A stretch of DNA of 64,000 nt from Sulfurospirillum arsenophilum NBRC 109478 (GCF_000813345.1 NZ_BBQF01000003.1:372001-436000); one strand, 5' to 3'; numbered from the stretch's first letter, positions 14,414 to 23,890 are shown. Numbers and translations are program-made. The notes: generated by a model not told the origin, from the sequence alone.

Positions 14414-15337
14414 ATGAGTACTTTAATGTCTCAATGCCCAACTTTAGCATTTAATACAACATTATTCAATAATTCAGAAGAGATTGTGAGCTATTTAGAT
14501 GTTTATATTGACCGACTCCATCACGAGGCAGAGCAGTTAAAGCAGGTAAATAAAGACCTTGCCGATCAATGTTTTAGCTCAGGGTTACTAACGTATATTC
14601 CCTTAGGAGGTGGATGCCAGAGGCATTTGCTTCTTTTGGGAGGTATGGGACCAATGGCTGGGGCATATGGTATGAAATCGTGTTTGTCATTTTTGGAAGA
14701 TGAATACTCTATGACACTTTTTCAAGCTTGTTTTGTTCCTAAGCGAGATTCGGATCTTGATATTGTAACGAGTCTGTACGAAGCACTCGAACACGCTATT
14801 CCCCAGTGCCCATCACATAAAAGTATTGATTTGATTGTTTTGTGCAACAGCGCGCATCCTTATATGGAAAGGGTGTTAAAGCATTTTTACCAAAACAGTG
14901 TTCATAAAGATAAAACCATACGGTTTCATTCATTCAAAGAGTCTGTTGAAAAAAGAAGCAGTGCATTTGGAAAGCTCAAATGCATTGCTCTGCAAACCAA
15001 TTTTGCAGCTTCTATGGGGATATATGGCGACACCCATCCTATTTATTCTATGGATAAAATCCCAGCGCTTTCTGCGTATCAAAAGAATTTAGCATTAGCG
15101 ATTGAAGGTGTGAAACGCTTTGACAAACATGCAACACTGCTTAATGCCATTAAGGTTTTCCAAGCTTTAAAAGATTATGGAGCCAAAAGATTGCTCTTAG
15201 GGTGTACGGAGCTTCCCATTATTGTGGATTCGCTCAAAAAAGAGGCTCCCCATGATATCCAAGAGTATCTCTCAGGTGTTACCCTATTTGATCCTTTGAT
15301 TCTTACACTTCAAGAATTTACACAAGCAAGGACATAG
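14414..15337 (+). CDS. aspartate/glutamate racemase-family protein
   Basis: 307 residues from ATG 14414 (a TTG at 14405 overlaps the previous stop). 'LLLLGGMGPMAGAYG' is the N-terminal family signature. The two catalytic cysteines are in 'LIVLCNSAHPYM' and 'LLLGCTELPIIV', so a two-base racemisation is plausible. An extra N-terminal ~65 residues precede the fold. In this operon it could supply a D-amino acid to the downstream ligases or remodel an acyl-amino acid. It is probably not MurI, since it lies in a non-peptidoglycan context and has LGGMGP rather than the MurI 'DSGxGG' start. Confidence 0.8.
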   Translation: MSTLMSQCPTLAFNTTLFNNSEEIVSYLDVYIDRLHHEAEQLKQVNKDLADQCFSSGLLTYIPLGGGCQRHLLLLGGMGPMAGAYGMKSCLSFLEDEYSMTLFQACFVPKRDSDLDIVTSLYEALEHAIPQCPSHKSIDLIVLCNSAHPYMERVLKHFYQNSVHKDKTIRFHSFKESVEKRSSAFGKLKCIALQTNFAASMGIYGDTHPIYSMDKIPALSAYQKNLALAIEGVKRFDKHATLLNAIKVFQALKDYGAKRLLLGCTELPIIVDSLKKEAPHDIQEYLSGVTLFDPLILTLQEFTQART

Positions 15338-16852
15338 ATGCCCTCAATCATTGATTATGTGCAAAAGTGGGCACAACAGTCGCCCGATACACTTTTTATC
15401 GAAGAAGATGGTAAACAGTGGACATTCCACTCTTTTTACAACGATGTTCAAAAATTAGGAACGTTTTTTAAAGCAAAAGGAATCCAAAAAGGTGACCATG
15501 TTCTGGTGCATTTGGAGCAAAAAAGTCAGCATCTTTTAGCGTATATGGCACTTTTACATATGGGTGCAATTTGTGTGCATATCTATCCTGAGCGGGAAAA
15601 TGAGTACATTGTCTTTGCCGCAAAACATTGCGATGCCAAAGCCATTATCAGCACTACCTTTAAAGAGCCGTTAGACATTTGTATGGTTATCAATAAACTA
15701 GAATACCAAGAGTGTAAACCTTTACATGTAAAGAGTGGAGATAGATCTGAAGTTGCTTATATCATGTTCACCAGTGGTACAACCTCGACACCCAAAGCGG
15801 TGCAAACAACCCAAGAGAACATTCTTTTTGTAACGCAAACACTTATTGATGTTGCGCAGATGCGAGAACAAAAGGAGAAAGAGGTCATCTTTATGCCTTT
15901 AGGTTCCACAGGAGGTTTGGGACATTTTCACGCGTGTTTGATGTTGGGAAATTCCATACGTCTTTTACCAGGGTTTTATGCGCAAATGAACGATGAGAGT
16001 TTTGAGGTGTTGTTTGATGTGATTGAGCGCGAAAATATTACGGGTATCTTGCTCACTCCAGGTATTATCATGAAAATTTTAAAAGAGTATAAAACGAGAT
16101 TTACTGCCGTTGGGCAGAAGCTTCACTACACCCTCGCCAATGTAACACCGATGCGAAGAGAGGTCATCATGGAGCTTTTAGCCATGCTTCCCAATCTTCG
16201 TTTTTGTACCTACTATGGCTCCACCGAAGCGAGTCGTTGCATCCTCAATGTATGCAGAGATAATGCTGGATATGAGCATTTAACAGGTCGACCCGCTCTT
16301 GGCGTTGCGATTAAAATTGACAATCCCAATCTGCATGGCGAAGGTGAAATTCTCATCAAAGGACCCAATGTGATGAAAGGGTACCTTGGAAGAGGAGATG
16401 ATGGATTTAGTGATGGATGGTTTCGAAGTGGCGATGTGGGGAAAGTGCATGAGAATGGCTTGATTCAAGTTCTTGGGCGCATCAAAGATACCATCAGCAT
16501 TGATGGGTTGAAAATCTTCCCAACCGAACTGGAAAACATTGTTCTCACGCACGCTGGCATCAAAGATGTGGGAGTCTGCTCACTTGAAGATGAAATGTCT
16601 TACCATCAAATAGGGCTAGTGGTAGTACCTCATACAACGTCCGATAAAAAACAGCTAACCCAAGAGATATACCAACTGCTCAAAACCAAATACAAAGTGG
16701 ATGAAACGCCCTTGTACAGTTACAAAATACCCAAAAAAATCTATTTTGAAGAGAAAATCCCACGAACAGACTTGGGCAAAGTCAAACGCGATGATTTAGC
16801 AAAGCTTTTAGACAAAAACGATAAACCCTATTTCATAACATTGGAAGAGTAA
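15338..16852 (+). CDS. stand-alone adenylate-forming enzyme (AMP-binding)
   Basis: 504 residues. ANL-superfamily motifs in order: 'MFTSGTTSTPKAV' (P-loop, ~145), 'YYGSTEASR' (~290), 'GWFRSGDVG' (~365), 'LGRIKDTISIDGLKI' (~385) and the C-terminal catalytic lysine in 'DLGKVKRDDL'. It could activate a carboxylic acid or amino acid as an adenylate, then pass it to CoA, an amine or a carrier. No carrier protein is seen nearby. The start follows the racemase stop directly (TAGATG) and the stop overlaps the next start. It contains a perfect TTTACATGTAAA at 15721-15732 ('LHVK'). Substrate unknown. Confidence 0.85.
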   Translation: MPSIIDYVQKWAQQSPDTLFIEEDGKQWTFHSFYNDVQKLGTFFKAKGIQKGDHVLVHLEQKSQHLLAYMALLHMGAICVHIYPERENEYIVFAAKHCDAKAIISTTFKEPLDICMVINKLEYQECKPLHVKSGDRSEVAYIMFTSGTTSTPKAVQTTQENILFVTQTLIDVAQMREQKEKEVIFMPLGSTGGLGHFHACLMLGNSIRLLPGFYAQMNDESFEVLFDVIERENITGILLTPGIIMKILKEYKTRFTAVGQKLHYTLANVTPMRREVIMELLAMLPNLRFCTYYGSTEASRCILNVCRDNAGYEHLTGRPALGVAIKIDNPNLHGEGEILIKGPNVMKGYLGRGDDGFSDGWFRSGDVGKVHENGLIQVLGRIKDTISIDGLKIFPTELENIVLTHAGIKDVGVCSLEDEMSYHQIGLVVVPHTTSDKKQLTQEIYQLLKTKYKVDETPLYSYKIPKKIYFEEKIPRTDLGKVKRDDLAKLLDKNDKPYFITLEE

Positions 16853-18063
16853 TGCAAAACGAATATAAAGCTTTTTACCATAACCATTTTACACAAGCAC
16901 GCTATAAACAGTATCAAAAAGAGTTTCAAGAGCAATCAGGGAAATTGTATAGCCTCTCAACAGCGCCTTATTTTTTAAAGTCACCCATAGCCTCAAAAAT
17001 TAGAGAGACGATTTTACCCACACTCATCAAGCTTTTAAGCTCTAAAGCGTATCAAGAGAGTGTGTATAGGCGAGGATGGTTTTTGCCTAAAGTGGAGGTA
17101 ACTAAAGAAGATTTTGTGGGGTGTGCAGACTTTCACATCAATGGGGATGAGGTTAAATTGATCGAACTGAACTTCTTTTTACCAGGGCATATAGGCTTTG
17201 TAGAGCTTTTTCCCAAACTTTTCTCGAAAAACTTTGACTACCCTTTTGAAATTTTTGCCGATGGCTTTGAGCAGAAGTTAGCCAACTTTCTCAAACAAAG
17301 ATTTTCAGGTACTAAAATTGCCTTGGCGGTCAACCATTTGGGCTTAAGCGTTCACTACTTTGAGCACTATAAGTATCTTGAAAAGAGTTTGAACAAGCAT
17401 GGTATAGACGTTAAAGTGGTTTATGCCAAAGATGCGGAGGTTTCTTCATCGAATAAACCCATGTGGGACAATGAAGAGTTTGATGGTGTCTTTAACATCG
17501 TCATCCCACGCATTTGGGAACATAATAGCGATGTTTTTGTGAATTACACGAAACTCTATGAAAAGGCATCCGATCTCTTTTTCCCCAATCCTTGGTGCTG
17601 GACGATTGGCGATAAACGCTTTTTGACGTTACTGCCTCAGCTCAAAGTGGGCGATTTTGGATTAGATGCGCAGGATGTCGAAATTTTAAAAAGCATCACC
17701 CTCAAGACGCGGTTAATGAGCGAGTTTAAAAGCATTCAAGAGATATGCAATGCTTTCAAAGATGAAAAGCATCTAGTACTCAAACCGATTGACAATTTTC
17801 ATACCCAAGGCGTTTACATCCAACCTTCATTAGAACTCATGGAAGAAGTTTTTCACAAAGATGCTAACCGATATGTTGTGCAAGAGCTTTTTAATGCAGA
17901 AGAATTTTACTACGAAGATGAAAATTCAAAGCCTATCAGGCCTTGGAGAGCACAACTCAGATCTGAATTTTTTGATGGGGAATTTTCCAATTTTAGAGCT
18001 TACGGCTATAGTGATCCCTTTGGACTAAGCCCGATGATGCCGGTTGTTGTCAAAGACGCATAG
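16852..18063 (+). CDS. ATP-grasp-like ligase
   Basis: 403 residues; ATG 16852 overlaps the TAA of the AMP-binding gene. Several parts fit an ATP-grasp amide ligase: 'IKLIELNFFLPG'-like acidic segment near residue 105, 'LKPIDNFHTQGVYI' (~310, nucleotide-binding lysine), 'YVVQELF' (~343, adenine contact), and 'RAQLRSEFFDG' with 'NFRAYGYSDP' near the end as possible metal and substrate residues. ATP-grasp enzymes join a carboxylate to an amine via an acyl phosphate. With the racemase and adenylation enzyme it suggests stepwise assembly of a small amide or peptide. The exact family is not recognised. Confidence 0.6.
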   Translation: MQNEYKAFYHNHFTQARYKQYQKEFQEQSGKLYSLSTAPYFLKSPIASKIRETILPTLIKLLSSKAYQESVYRRGWFLPKVEVTKEDFVGCADFHINGDEVKLIELNFFLPGHIGFVELFPKLFSKNFDYPFEIFADGFEQKLANFLKQRFSGTKIALAVNHLGLSVHYFEHYKYLEKSLNKHGIDVKVVYAKDAEVSSSNKPMWDNEEFDGVFNIVIPRIWEHNSDVFVNYTKLYEKASDLFFPNPWCWTIGDKRFLTLLPQLKVGDFGLDAQDVEILKSITLKTRLMSEFKSIQEICNAFKDEKHLVLKPIDNFHTQGVYIQPSLELMEEVFHKDANRYVVQELFNAEEFYYEDENSKPIRPWRAQLRSEFFDGEFSNFRAYGYSDPFGLSPMMPVVVKDA

Positions 18064-18990
18064 ATGCCAAAGCGTTTTTTAAAAACGGAGCCTTTTTATT
18101 ACAGTCAAAAATACGCCTTAAAATACGGATGTGACCTTGCCATCCCCAGTTGGTCAGCACTAGGAACGATGGTCGTTTATACACGGTTGATCGAGGCTTT
18201 TTCACTCCGCCTTGGAAGGCCTCTTAAGATTTTAACAGCACCTCATTATTACACAGAGGAGAGCATAGCTTTAAATGAACGTCACTATCCCCTTTTGGAT
18301 GAAAATCCTTATATAAAAGAGATCGTGAACGCTGATGCGATTGACCTGAAAATCATGCGACACATCGCACGCGAGATCGATAATTTCCCTCAACTTGGTC
18401 ACATCACCGAAAACATCTGCGCGCCTTGGGGATTGAAACCTCGAAAATTACACGGAGATTTGTACCTCACCAAAGAAGAAAAACAGACGGCTCTTGAAAT
18501 GTTAAGCCATTTACCTCGTCCCATTGTTGCGCTTTGTCCGTATGGCAATTCTGCTCCTTTAAAGCAGAGCGATTGGTATGAAAAAAAGTGGTTGATTCTT
18601 ATTGAAAAGCTTAAAAGTAAGGTGAGTTTTTTTCAAGTAGGACACGATAAATTTAACCATAAAGCATTGCCCCTTTTCACACCCGAACACACAACCGTAC
18701 GAGAGATGATGGCGCTGATCTGGGCATGCGATGTGTATGTCGGGTTCGATACGGGTCCATCACACATTGCAGCAGCTTTTGAGAAACCCACACTGGTCAT
18801 TTGGGATGCAGTGAGAAAAGCAAAACTGGAAGAGGCAAAAGAGCGCGGATACTCCCTCGCAACACTTGGACGCTGGACATATCCGCGCACAAAAAACGTA
18901 ACGCTATTGGGTGAGCGAGAAAACGAAGCGGTTGACTGGATCGTTGATTTTATTGTAACGGAATGTGTGAAGTTTGACCGAAAAAAATAG
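18064..18990 (+). CDS. family 9 glycosyltransferase (heptosyltransferase-like)
   Basis: 308 residues starting immediately after the previous stop (TAGATG). The C-terminal half has the GT9 donor-site signature 'VYVGFDTGPSHIAAAFEKP' and 'ALCPYGNSAPLKQSDW'. The N-terminal half has the acceptor-domain layout ('VVYTRLIEAF...GRPLKILTAPHY'). GT9 enzymes usually transfer ADP-heptose or related sugars to lipid A core. Here it is at the end of a run of amino-acid and acyl chemistry genes and away from any lipopolysaccharide locus, so it may glycosylate the product of this cluster. Donor and acceptor are unknown. Confidence 0.8.
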   Translation: MPKRFLKTEPFYYSQKYALKYGCDLAIPSWSALGTMVVYTRLIEAFSLRLGRPLKILTAPHYYTEESIALNERHYPLLDENPYIKEIVNADAIDLKIMRHIAREIDNFPQLGHITENICAPWGLKPRKLHGDLYLTKEEKQTALEMLSHLPRPIVALCPYGNSAPLKQSDWYEKKWLILIEKLKSKVSFFQVGHDKFNHKALPLFTPEHTTVREMMALIWACDVYVGFDTGPSHIAAAFEKPTLVIWDAVRKAKLEEAKERGYSLATLGRWTYPRTKNVTLLGERENEAVDWIVDFIVTECVKFDRKK

Positions 18991-19062
18991 GAAAAGCGAT
19001 GGGAGTATAAGCTAGATAATACTTTATATGTAAAGATAAAATATGACAAAAGAGTTAAAAAT

Positions 19063-19217
19063 TTAGCCCTGACCCCTTTTTAGTTTTGTGTATTTTTCCA
19101 CAAACTCAAAACCTTTTTTATTAATAAATTTTATCGCCACGACAATGAAGAGCAAGATAAAACCATTCAACAATGCCCCAAAGAAACATTTTTAAAAAAT
19201 AACTCTAAAATATCCAT
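19063..19217 (-). pseudogene. small membrane-protein ORF broken by one frameshift
   Basis: From ATG 19217 the minus strand reads 'MDILELFFKNVSLG' and then stops after two more codons. Shifting by one base at the GGGG run (near 19178-19181) gives a continuous 'ALLNGFILLFIVVAIKF' hydrophobic helix and 'INKKGFEFVEKYTKLKRGQG' up to TAA at 19063. Joined, this is a ~50-residue single-helix protein with a basic tail, faintly like the second helix of MscL. It may be a decayed gene or a sequencing error in a homopolymer. 'GAGG' lies about 11 bases before the start. Confidence 0.4.
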
Positions 19218-19239
19218 AGTTGTTTAACCTCGCTTTTTA

Positions 19240-19785
19240 TTATTGGAATTCTCTATACACGTAGTGTAATTTGTAGCCATTGCCAAAATCTTTTATACCA
19301 TTTTTATCAGTTGCGTTCAAATTGAGTGTGAATTCTTGAACCGAAATAATTGGCTCAATTTTTTTGCAACTTTTTTTATTATACTCTTCAAAAACAAGGG
19401 CGTTTTGATCTTTTGCATTATAAAGTTTTACAGTACATGTAGCATCACCATTATCTTTTGCAAGACAATCTAATGTTGGGTAGTCATTAATTAAAACTGT
19501 TTGACTGTAAGGTTTAGAATCTCTCTCACCATTATCACAATTATAATAATACATCTTTGTTGCCGAGCCTGTTCCGCCACCTTTTGTTGAAGAAGGTCTT
19601 TCTGAAGAAAAAATGACGCTAGAACCTGCAATCAGCTCTCCATTCTTTTCAAGCTGGAACCTGAATGTATATTGATCTTTTGGCAAATCTCTTGGATCCA
19701 TTAAAACATAATCGATTTTTGTCTCTGCAAAAGAAAGAGAGGCTATGAGCGCTGACGAGAGGAGGGCAATTTTATTTAAGTTCAT
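19240..19785 (-). CDS. secreted protein of unknown function
   Basis: 181 residues from ATG 19785 ('AGGATCACAA' upstream), chosen because it gives a clean signal peptide 'MNLNKIALLSSALIASLSFA'. The mature part starts 'ETKIDYVLMDPRDLP' and is beta-rich with a Gly/Ser/Thr patch ('SSTKGGGTGSATK') and four cysteines ('YYYNCDNGE', 'TLDCLAKD', 'ATCTVKLY', 'KKSCKKIE') that could form two disulfides. No family recognised. It stands alone between the biosynthetic cluster and tRNA-Ala. Confidence 0.65.
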   Translation of the reverse strand: MNLNKIALLSSALIASLSFAETKIDYVLMDPRDLPKDQYTFRFQLEKNGELIAGSSVIFSSERPSSTKGGGTGSATKMYYYNCDNGERDSKPYSQTVLINDYPTLDCLAKDNGDATCTVKLYNAKDQNALVFEEYNKKSCKKIEPIISVQEFTLNLNATDKNGIKDFGNGYKLHYVYREFQ

Positions 19786-20136
19786 TTGTGATCCTATCTT
19801 TAAAATAACCATATTATACAAAAATAATATTTATTATTTCAGTTGGAACCTATTGACATGTGAAAATAAAGGGGGGCAGGACTAAACTTTTAACTTTTTA
19901 CATGTAAACCTTTTTAAGCCACAAAAACTATACATGTAAAGATAAAAAAGAATGGCAAAACTCATAAAAACAACTATTAACTTTTTAATTCTGTGACGCA
20001 AACTGTGACGCGGGTGTATTAGAATTTAAAGTATGGGGATCATCTAAAGAAGCAAAAAGATCGTATGAGTGAATTTTTGTGAGTGGATGAGGATTTGTTA
20101 AAGATTTGGTAAGTGGCTTGGAAGCCCTAAAATACG
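19786..20136. other. 351-base AT-rich intergenic region between secreted protein and tRNA-Ala
   Basis: No convincing gene. It holds the promoter region of the minus-strand secreted protein, a perfect TTTACATGTAAA (19897-19908), a one-mismatch copy (19929-19940), and at 19991-20012 an exact 22-base copy of the GTGACGC repeat found at 13457-13478. The part from 20013 to 20136 is the 3' flank of the tRNA gene and contains only a stop-rich, low-complexity frame. Confidence 0.6.
19991..20012. repeat. 22-base direct repeat (two CTGTGACGC units)
   Basis: Two CTGTGACGC units separated by AAA and followed by G. It is identical to 13457-13478 and in the same orientation. The second arm that makes a hairpin at 13426 is not present here. 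It lies 124 bases past the 3' end of tRNA-Ala. Confidence 0.65.
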
Positions 20137-20212
20137 TGGTGGAGTGTAGGGGGATCGAACCCCTGACCTTCGCACTGCCAGCGCGACGCTCTCCCAGCTG
20201 AGCTAACACCCC
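20137..20212 (-). tRNA. tRNA-Ala (GGC)
   Basis: The minus strand folds as a full cloverleaf: acceptor GGGGTGT/ACACTCC, D arm GCTC...GAGC, anticodon stem TCGCG/TGCGA with loop CTGGCAG (anticodon GGC), variable AGGTC, T arm AGGGG-TTCGATC-CCCCT, discriminator A and an encoded CCA end. 76 bases. Confidence 0.95.
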
Positions 20213-20258
20213 ATTTGAAGAAGAGGTATTTTACCAAGAGAAACTTAAAGATTGGCTC

Positions 20259-20786
20259 TTATGCGGCATAGTTTCTCTGTTTTTCTGCCTTAATGATGGC
20301 ATAGGCTTCTTGAATTTGCTGAAATTTTACTGTAGAATTTTTGAGAGTATTTTCGTCTTTAGGTACGATGCTATCGGGATGAAATGTCTTTGCGAGAGCG
20401 AGATATTTTTGGCGGATGCTCTCTAAACTTTCTGCTTCATCGGCATTGAGTAAACGATAGGGATTATGACCTATTGTTGGAATGTGCCGTGTGTGTTGTT
20501 TGAGCTTTTTTTTCACAAGCTTGATAGGCTTTTGAGACGCTAGGAGAAGCTTTTGTAAAAAAGAAGCATTGTGCGTTTTAGAAGTGAAAGCGCAGGTGTG
20601 ATACAAAGCGTTCAAAAAAGCTTTACGCCTTTGGTTATGCTCTGGTATGTCAAAGTTGATGAGTGTTTCATTGACCCAAAAAGAACGCCCAATGACATGT
20701 GCCAATACACGGCTTACATGTAAATAGTGTGATGAGTTTTCTGCAGCATAAATGGTAATACAATCAGATGTGAGATGCAGTTTCAT
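20259..20786 (-). CDS. J-domain protein
   Basis: 175 residues with 'AAAGGAG' before ATG 20786. The C-terminal ~65 residues are a J domain: 'NPYRLLNADEAESLESIRQ', the Hsp70-stimulating 'HPD' in 'AKTFHPDSIV', and 'KFQQIQEAYAIIKAEK'. The N-terminal 110 residues are specific to this lineage and basic ('KLVKKKLKQHTRH'). It should recruit DnaK to a particular client, not known here. A near-perfect TTTACATGTAAA copy lies at 20713-20724. Confidence 0.8.
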   Translation of the reverse strand: MKLHLTSDCITIYAAENSSHYLHVSRVLAHVIGRSFWVNETLINFDIPEHNQRRKAFLNALYHTCAFTSKTHNASFLQKLLLASQKPIKLVKKKLKQHTRHIPTIGHNPYRLLNADEAESLESIRQKYLALAKTFHPDSIVPKDENTLKNSTVKFQQIQEAYAIIKAEKQRNYAA

Positions 20787-20953
20787 ATTTGCTCCTTTGA
20801 TAAAGGATTAAAGCAAAATCAATTCCTCTTCTAAAATGCCTTTTTTTCGTCATTGTTAACACTTTTTTAATATTCTTTAAGTTATATTTGCAGGCAGTAC
20901 ATGTGACATTTATTTTAAAATATAAAATGCCTTGAAGATAGAAAGGAGATTAT

Positions 20954-21340
20954 GTGAGTAAACGAGTAATTTTAGTCGATGATTCTAAAACAATTCTCGC
21001 AACAGCGCAAATGGCATTGGAGGAGTTGGTCACTAAAGGACTTATCCAGTTTGCTACTTATCTCAATCCCGCCGAATTACGCGATGCACTTTTAAGCGGT
21101 AATGAAGATTATGACTTGCTGATTAGCGACATTAATATGGCGCAGATGAGTGGTCTTGATCTTGCCGAAGAGCTTAAAAGCCATGAAAAATTCAAAAACA
21201 GACCTATTTTAATTCTTACAACAGAGAGTTCACCTGAAATGAAAGCGCGTGGTAAAGCCATTGGCGTTACAGGTTGGATGGTAAAACCTTTCAGCGATGA
21301 CAAACTTGTCAAAGCGATCAACATGGTATTGGGGTTATAA
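20954..21340 (+). CDS. CheY-like single-domain response regulator
   Basis: 128 residues. GTG 20954 is the start because the ATG at 20952 runs straight into TGA; 'AAAGGAG' lies at 20943-20949. Receiver motifs are complete: 'VDDSK' acidic pocket, phospho-Asp in 'LLISDINMAQMSG', Thr in 'LILTTESS' and Lys in 'MVKPFSDDKL'. It is the first gene of the chemosensory operon and could be the output to a motor or other target, or a phosphate sink. Confidence 0.9.
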   Translation: MSKRVILVDDSKTILATAQMALEELVTKGLIQFATYLNPAELRDALLSGNEDYDLLISDINMAQMSGLDLAEELKSHEKFKNRPILILTTESSPEMKARGKAIGVTGWMVKPFSDDKLVKAINMVLGL

Positions 21341-21343
21341 ACA

Positions 21344-21847
21344 ATGGAACCAAGCAAACGTGAGCGAGCGAGCAATCGCTTTTTGACCTTTTACTTAGAA
21401 GATGAAGTGTATGGTGTGCATATTTCGGATGTCAAAGAGATCATCGCGATGATGAAAACGACACCCGTTCCAAAAACACCCAAGTTTATTCACGGCGTGA
21501 TGAATTTAAGAGGTAACATTATCCCTGTTGTGGATATGCGTCTTAAATTTGATATGCCTTCAATTCCTCCACATATGTACACGGCGATTGTTATCATCAA
21601 ATTGGGCGAGAAGCTTATTGGTTTTATTGTTGATAAAGTCGAAGAGGTCATTAATGTGGATGATGAACATTTAAGTTTACCTCCCGAATTTGGAGGGCAT
21701 ATTGATACTAAATTTATTAAAAATATGGCGCAATATAAGCAAAAAGTAGTGATGATTTTAGACCTTCTTGCCCTTTTTGGCGAAGAAGAGTTGAATATGG
21801 TACAAAATCTCAGTAAAACAGCCAGTGATAAAGCAAAGGAGCAGTGA
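21344..21847 (+). CDS. cheW: CheW coupling protein
   Basis: 167 residues of the CheW fold: '[22 protein letters not shown]', '[17 protein letters not shown]' with the NLRG loop that contacts receptor and CheA, and '[13 protein letters not shown]'. The C-terminal ~25 residues are an extra charged tail. It starts 3 bases after the receiver gene, and its stop overlaps the MCP start. It links the MCP and CheA of the same operon. Confidence 0.92.
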   Translation: MEPSKRERASNRFLTFYLEDEVYGVHISDVKEIIAMMKTTPVPKTPKFIHGVMNLRGNIIPVVDMRLKFDMPSIPPHMYTAIVIIKLGEKLIGFIVDKVEEVINVDDEHLSLPPEFGGHIDTKFIKNMAQYKQKVVMILDLLALFGEEELNMVQNLSKTASDKAKEQ

Positions 21848-23832
21848 TGAAAAACGCAACATTAGGGTTTAGAATTTCGTTAGGATTTGGGTTTTTAATA
21901 GCAATCGTTTTATTAATAGGGCTTACAGGGATCGTCAATATGCGTACGGCTTCTTCTGCAGCAGCTCGTTTATCACAGATTTATGTTCCTGAGGTGAGTA
22001 TCGCCAATGACATTTTACAAAACGTGAGTGCTGGGCGTTATAACATTCAAGCTTTTTCTGACCTTGATGATGAAGCGTCTTTAGTGAAAGCAAAGAAAAA
22101 TTTTGCAGAGTTACAAACCAATTTACAAAAAGCAGAAGAATTAGGTAAAAAATACAACCTCAAAAAACTTTTAGAACAAGATAAACTTGCTGTTAAATCA
22201 CTGTCTGATTATATGGCATCTGTTGAGCGTAGTGAAAAAACACTTGCGAAAAAGAAAACGCTTGATGCTACAATGGTTACGAATGCAAATGTTTTTCTTA
22301 AGAGCACAGGGGAGTATCGTCAATCTCAAGAAGATAAGCTCATCAAAGAGATTGCTGATAAAGTATCACCATCTGCTTTAAAAGCACGTTATGAAAAACT
22401 GAATCATTTAAGTGAAATCCTCGATATTGCAACGTACTCTAGGGTCTATGGACAAAGAGCACAAGTCGTTAGAGATGCCACTGTTTTAGATGGTGCAATA
22501 CAAAAATTTGAGTTACTTTATAAAGCTATTGCTACATTGAAATTGAATAGTGATGATGCGATGAATTTGGCACAAATCAATGGCATGGAAGCGGCTGCAA
22601 AAGCGTATGAGAGCTCATTAAAGGGCTTTGTGAGCGTTATGCAAGAGACTCAAGATGAGCAAAAAGTACGTGCAAGAATTGGTACAGATCTTAACAGTGC
22701 GATTGATGCGATTATTGAAGAAGGTTTTAGCACCATCATTGAAATTGCAAATGAGTCTAGCGATACGTTAGATAAAGCTTCTTGGATCATGATTATTGGC
22801 GTTATTGCAGGTTTGATTATTAGTATTCTCATCGCTTTCTTCTTAATTCGAAGTATTGTCAAAGTTGTTGTGGATTCTGTCAAATCACTCTCTGAAGGCA
22901 CAGCGCAAGTGGTCAGTGCGAGTGAGCAGATCAGCTCAGCTTCCGTTTCGCTTGCTGAGGGTGCAAGTTCTCAAGCGAGCAGTGTAGAAGAGGTGAGTGC
23001 AACCATAGAGCAAGCAACGGCGAGTAATAATCAAAATGCCGACAATAGCCGTGAAGCCAACCTTTTAGCACAAAACTCCAACGATGCCGCCCGCCAAGGT
23101 AATCAACAAGTTGCAGACCTCATGGTGGCAATGGAGAAGATCACAGACTCTTCACAAAAAATTGCCAAAATCATTAAAACCATTGATGAGATCGCTTTTC
23201 AAACCAATCTTCTTGCCCTCAATGCTGCTGTTGAAGCAGCGCGCGCAGGCGAGCATGGTCTTGGTTTTGCTGTAGTCGCTGAAGAGGTGAAAAACCTTGC
23301 AGAACGTAGTGCGGGTGCTGCGAAAGAGATTACAGGTATTATTGAGGCGAGCATTGACCAAGTTAAAATGGGAACTGAGGTCGCAAATCGTACAAAAGCA
23401 TCTTTTGCTGAAATCTTATTGGGCGTTAAAAAAACATCTGATCTTATCGGTGAGATTGCTATTTCTGCCAAAGAACAAGCAGAAGGTATGAATCAAATCG
23501 CTACAGCGATGGGTTCTGTGGATCAAATTACCCAACAAAATGCTTCCGCTTCAGAAGAGACAGCCGCAGCCGCAGAAGAGTTGAATGCACAAGCGCTTTC
23601 AATGCTTGAGAGTGTTGCTGAAATTGCGGCACTTGCAGGGTTTGATATGGGAAAAGAGAGTGCGAAAGCATCAGCTGCTAAACGTGTTTCAAGTGCAAGT
23701 TTAAGTATGTCTCCTAAACGTTTAGGCATGGCACCTAAAAAATCCAAACCAACGTTTTCATCATCCGCATCAAGCAAGCGAAGTAACGAAGAGGTGTTCC
23801 CTTTAGATGAAGATGATTTAAAAGAGTTTTAA
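21847..23832 (+). CDS. methyl-accepting chemotaxis protein without a recognisable HAMP domain
   Basis: 661 residues from ATG 21847, overlapping the cheW stop (TGATG). TM1 lies at ~11-30 ('[16 protein letters not shown]'), a helical periplasmic sensor of ~280 residues follows (4HB/HBM-like), and TM2 is at ~312-338. A helix continues straight into the signalling domain, without the Pro-Leu motif of a HAMP. The tip '[24 protein letters not shown]' region is intact. Gln/Glu pairs flank it as methylation sites. The end, 'DEDDLKEF', is a flexible acidic tail that may dock CheR or CheD. The ligand is unknown. Confidence 0.9.
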   Translation: MKNATLGFRISLGFGFLIAIVLLIGLTGIVNMRTASSAAARLSQIYVPEVSIANDILQNVSAGRYNIQAFSDLDDEASLVKAKKNFAELQTNLQKAEELGKKYNLKKLLEQDKLAVKSLSDYMASVERSEKTLAKKKTLDATMVTNANVFLKSTGEYRQSQEDKLIKEIADKVSPSALKARYEKLNHLSEILDIATYSRVYGQRAQVVRDATVLDGAIQKFELLYKAIATLKLNSDDAMNLAQINGMEAAAKAYESSLKGFVSVMQETQDEQKVRARIGTDLNSAIDAIIEEGFSTIIEIANESSDTLDKASWIMIIGVIAGLIISILIAFFLIRSIVKVVVDSVKSLSEGTAQVVSASEQISSASVSLAEGASSQASSVEEVSATIEQATASNNQNADNSREANLLAQNSNDAARQGNQQVADLMVAMEKITDSSQKIAKIIKTIDEIAFQTNLLALNAAVEAARAGEHGLGFAVVAEEVKNLAERSAGAAKEITGIIEASIDQVKMGTEVANRTKASFAEILLGVKKTSDLIGEIAISAKEQAEGMNQIATAMGSVDQITQQNASASEETAAAAEELNAQALSMLESVAEIAALAGFDMGKESAKASAAKRVSSASLSMSPKRLGMAPKKSKPTFSSSASSKRSNEEVFPLDEDDLKEF

Positions 23833-23890
23833 TTTTTTTTGCTTTACATGTAAAGCGTAGCGTGAAATATCTTTTAAATAAGGGTGTGCG

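Noticed and set aside
14414-15337. Glutamate racemase MurI for peptidoglycan
   Set aside because: The N-terminal signature is LGGMGP of the aspartate-racemase branch and the gene lies in a biosynthetic operon.
19985-20209. 74-codon minus-strand ORF across the tRNA-Ala gene
   Set aside because: It is the translation of the tRNA and its 3' flank; the cloverleaf explains the sequence.
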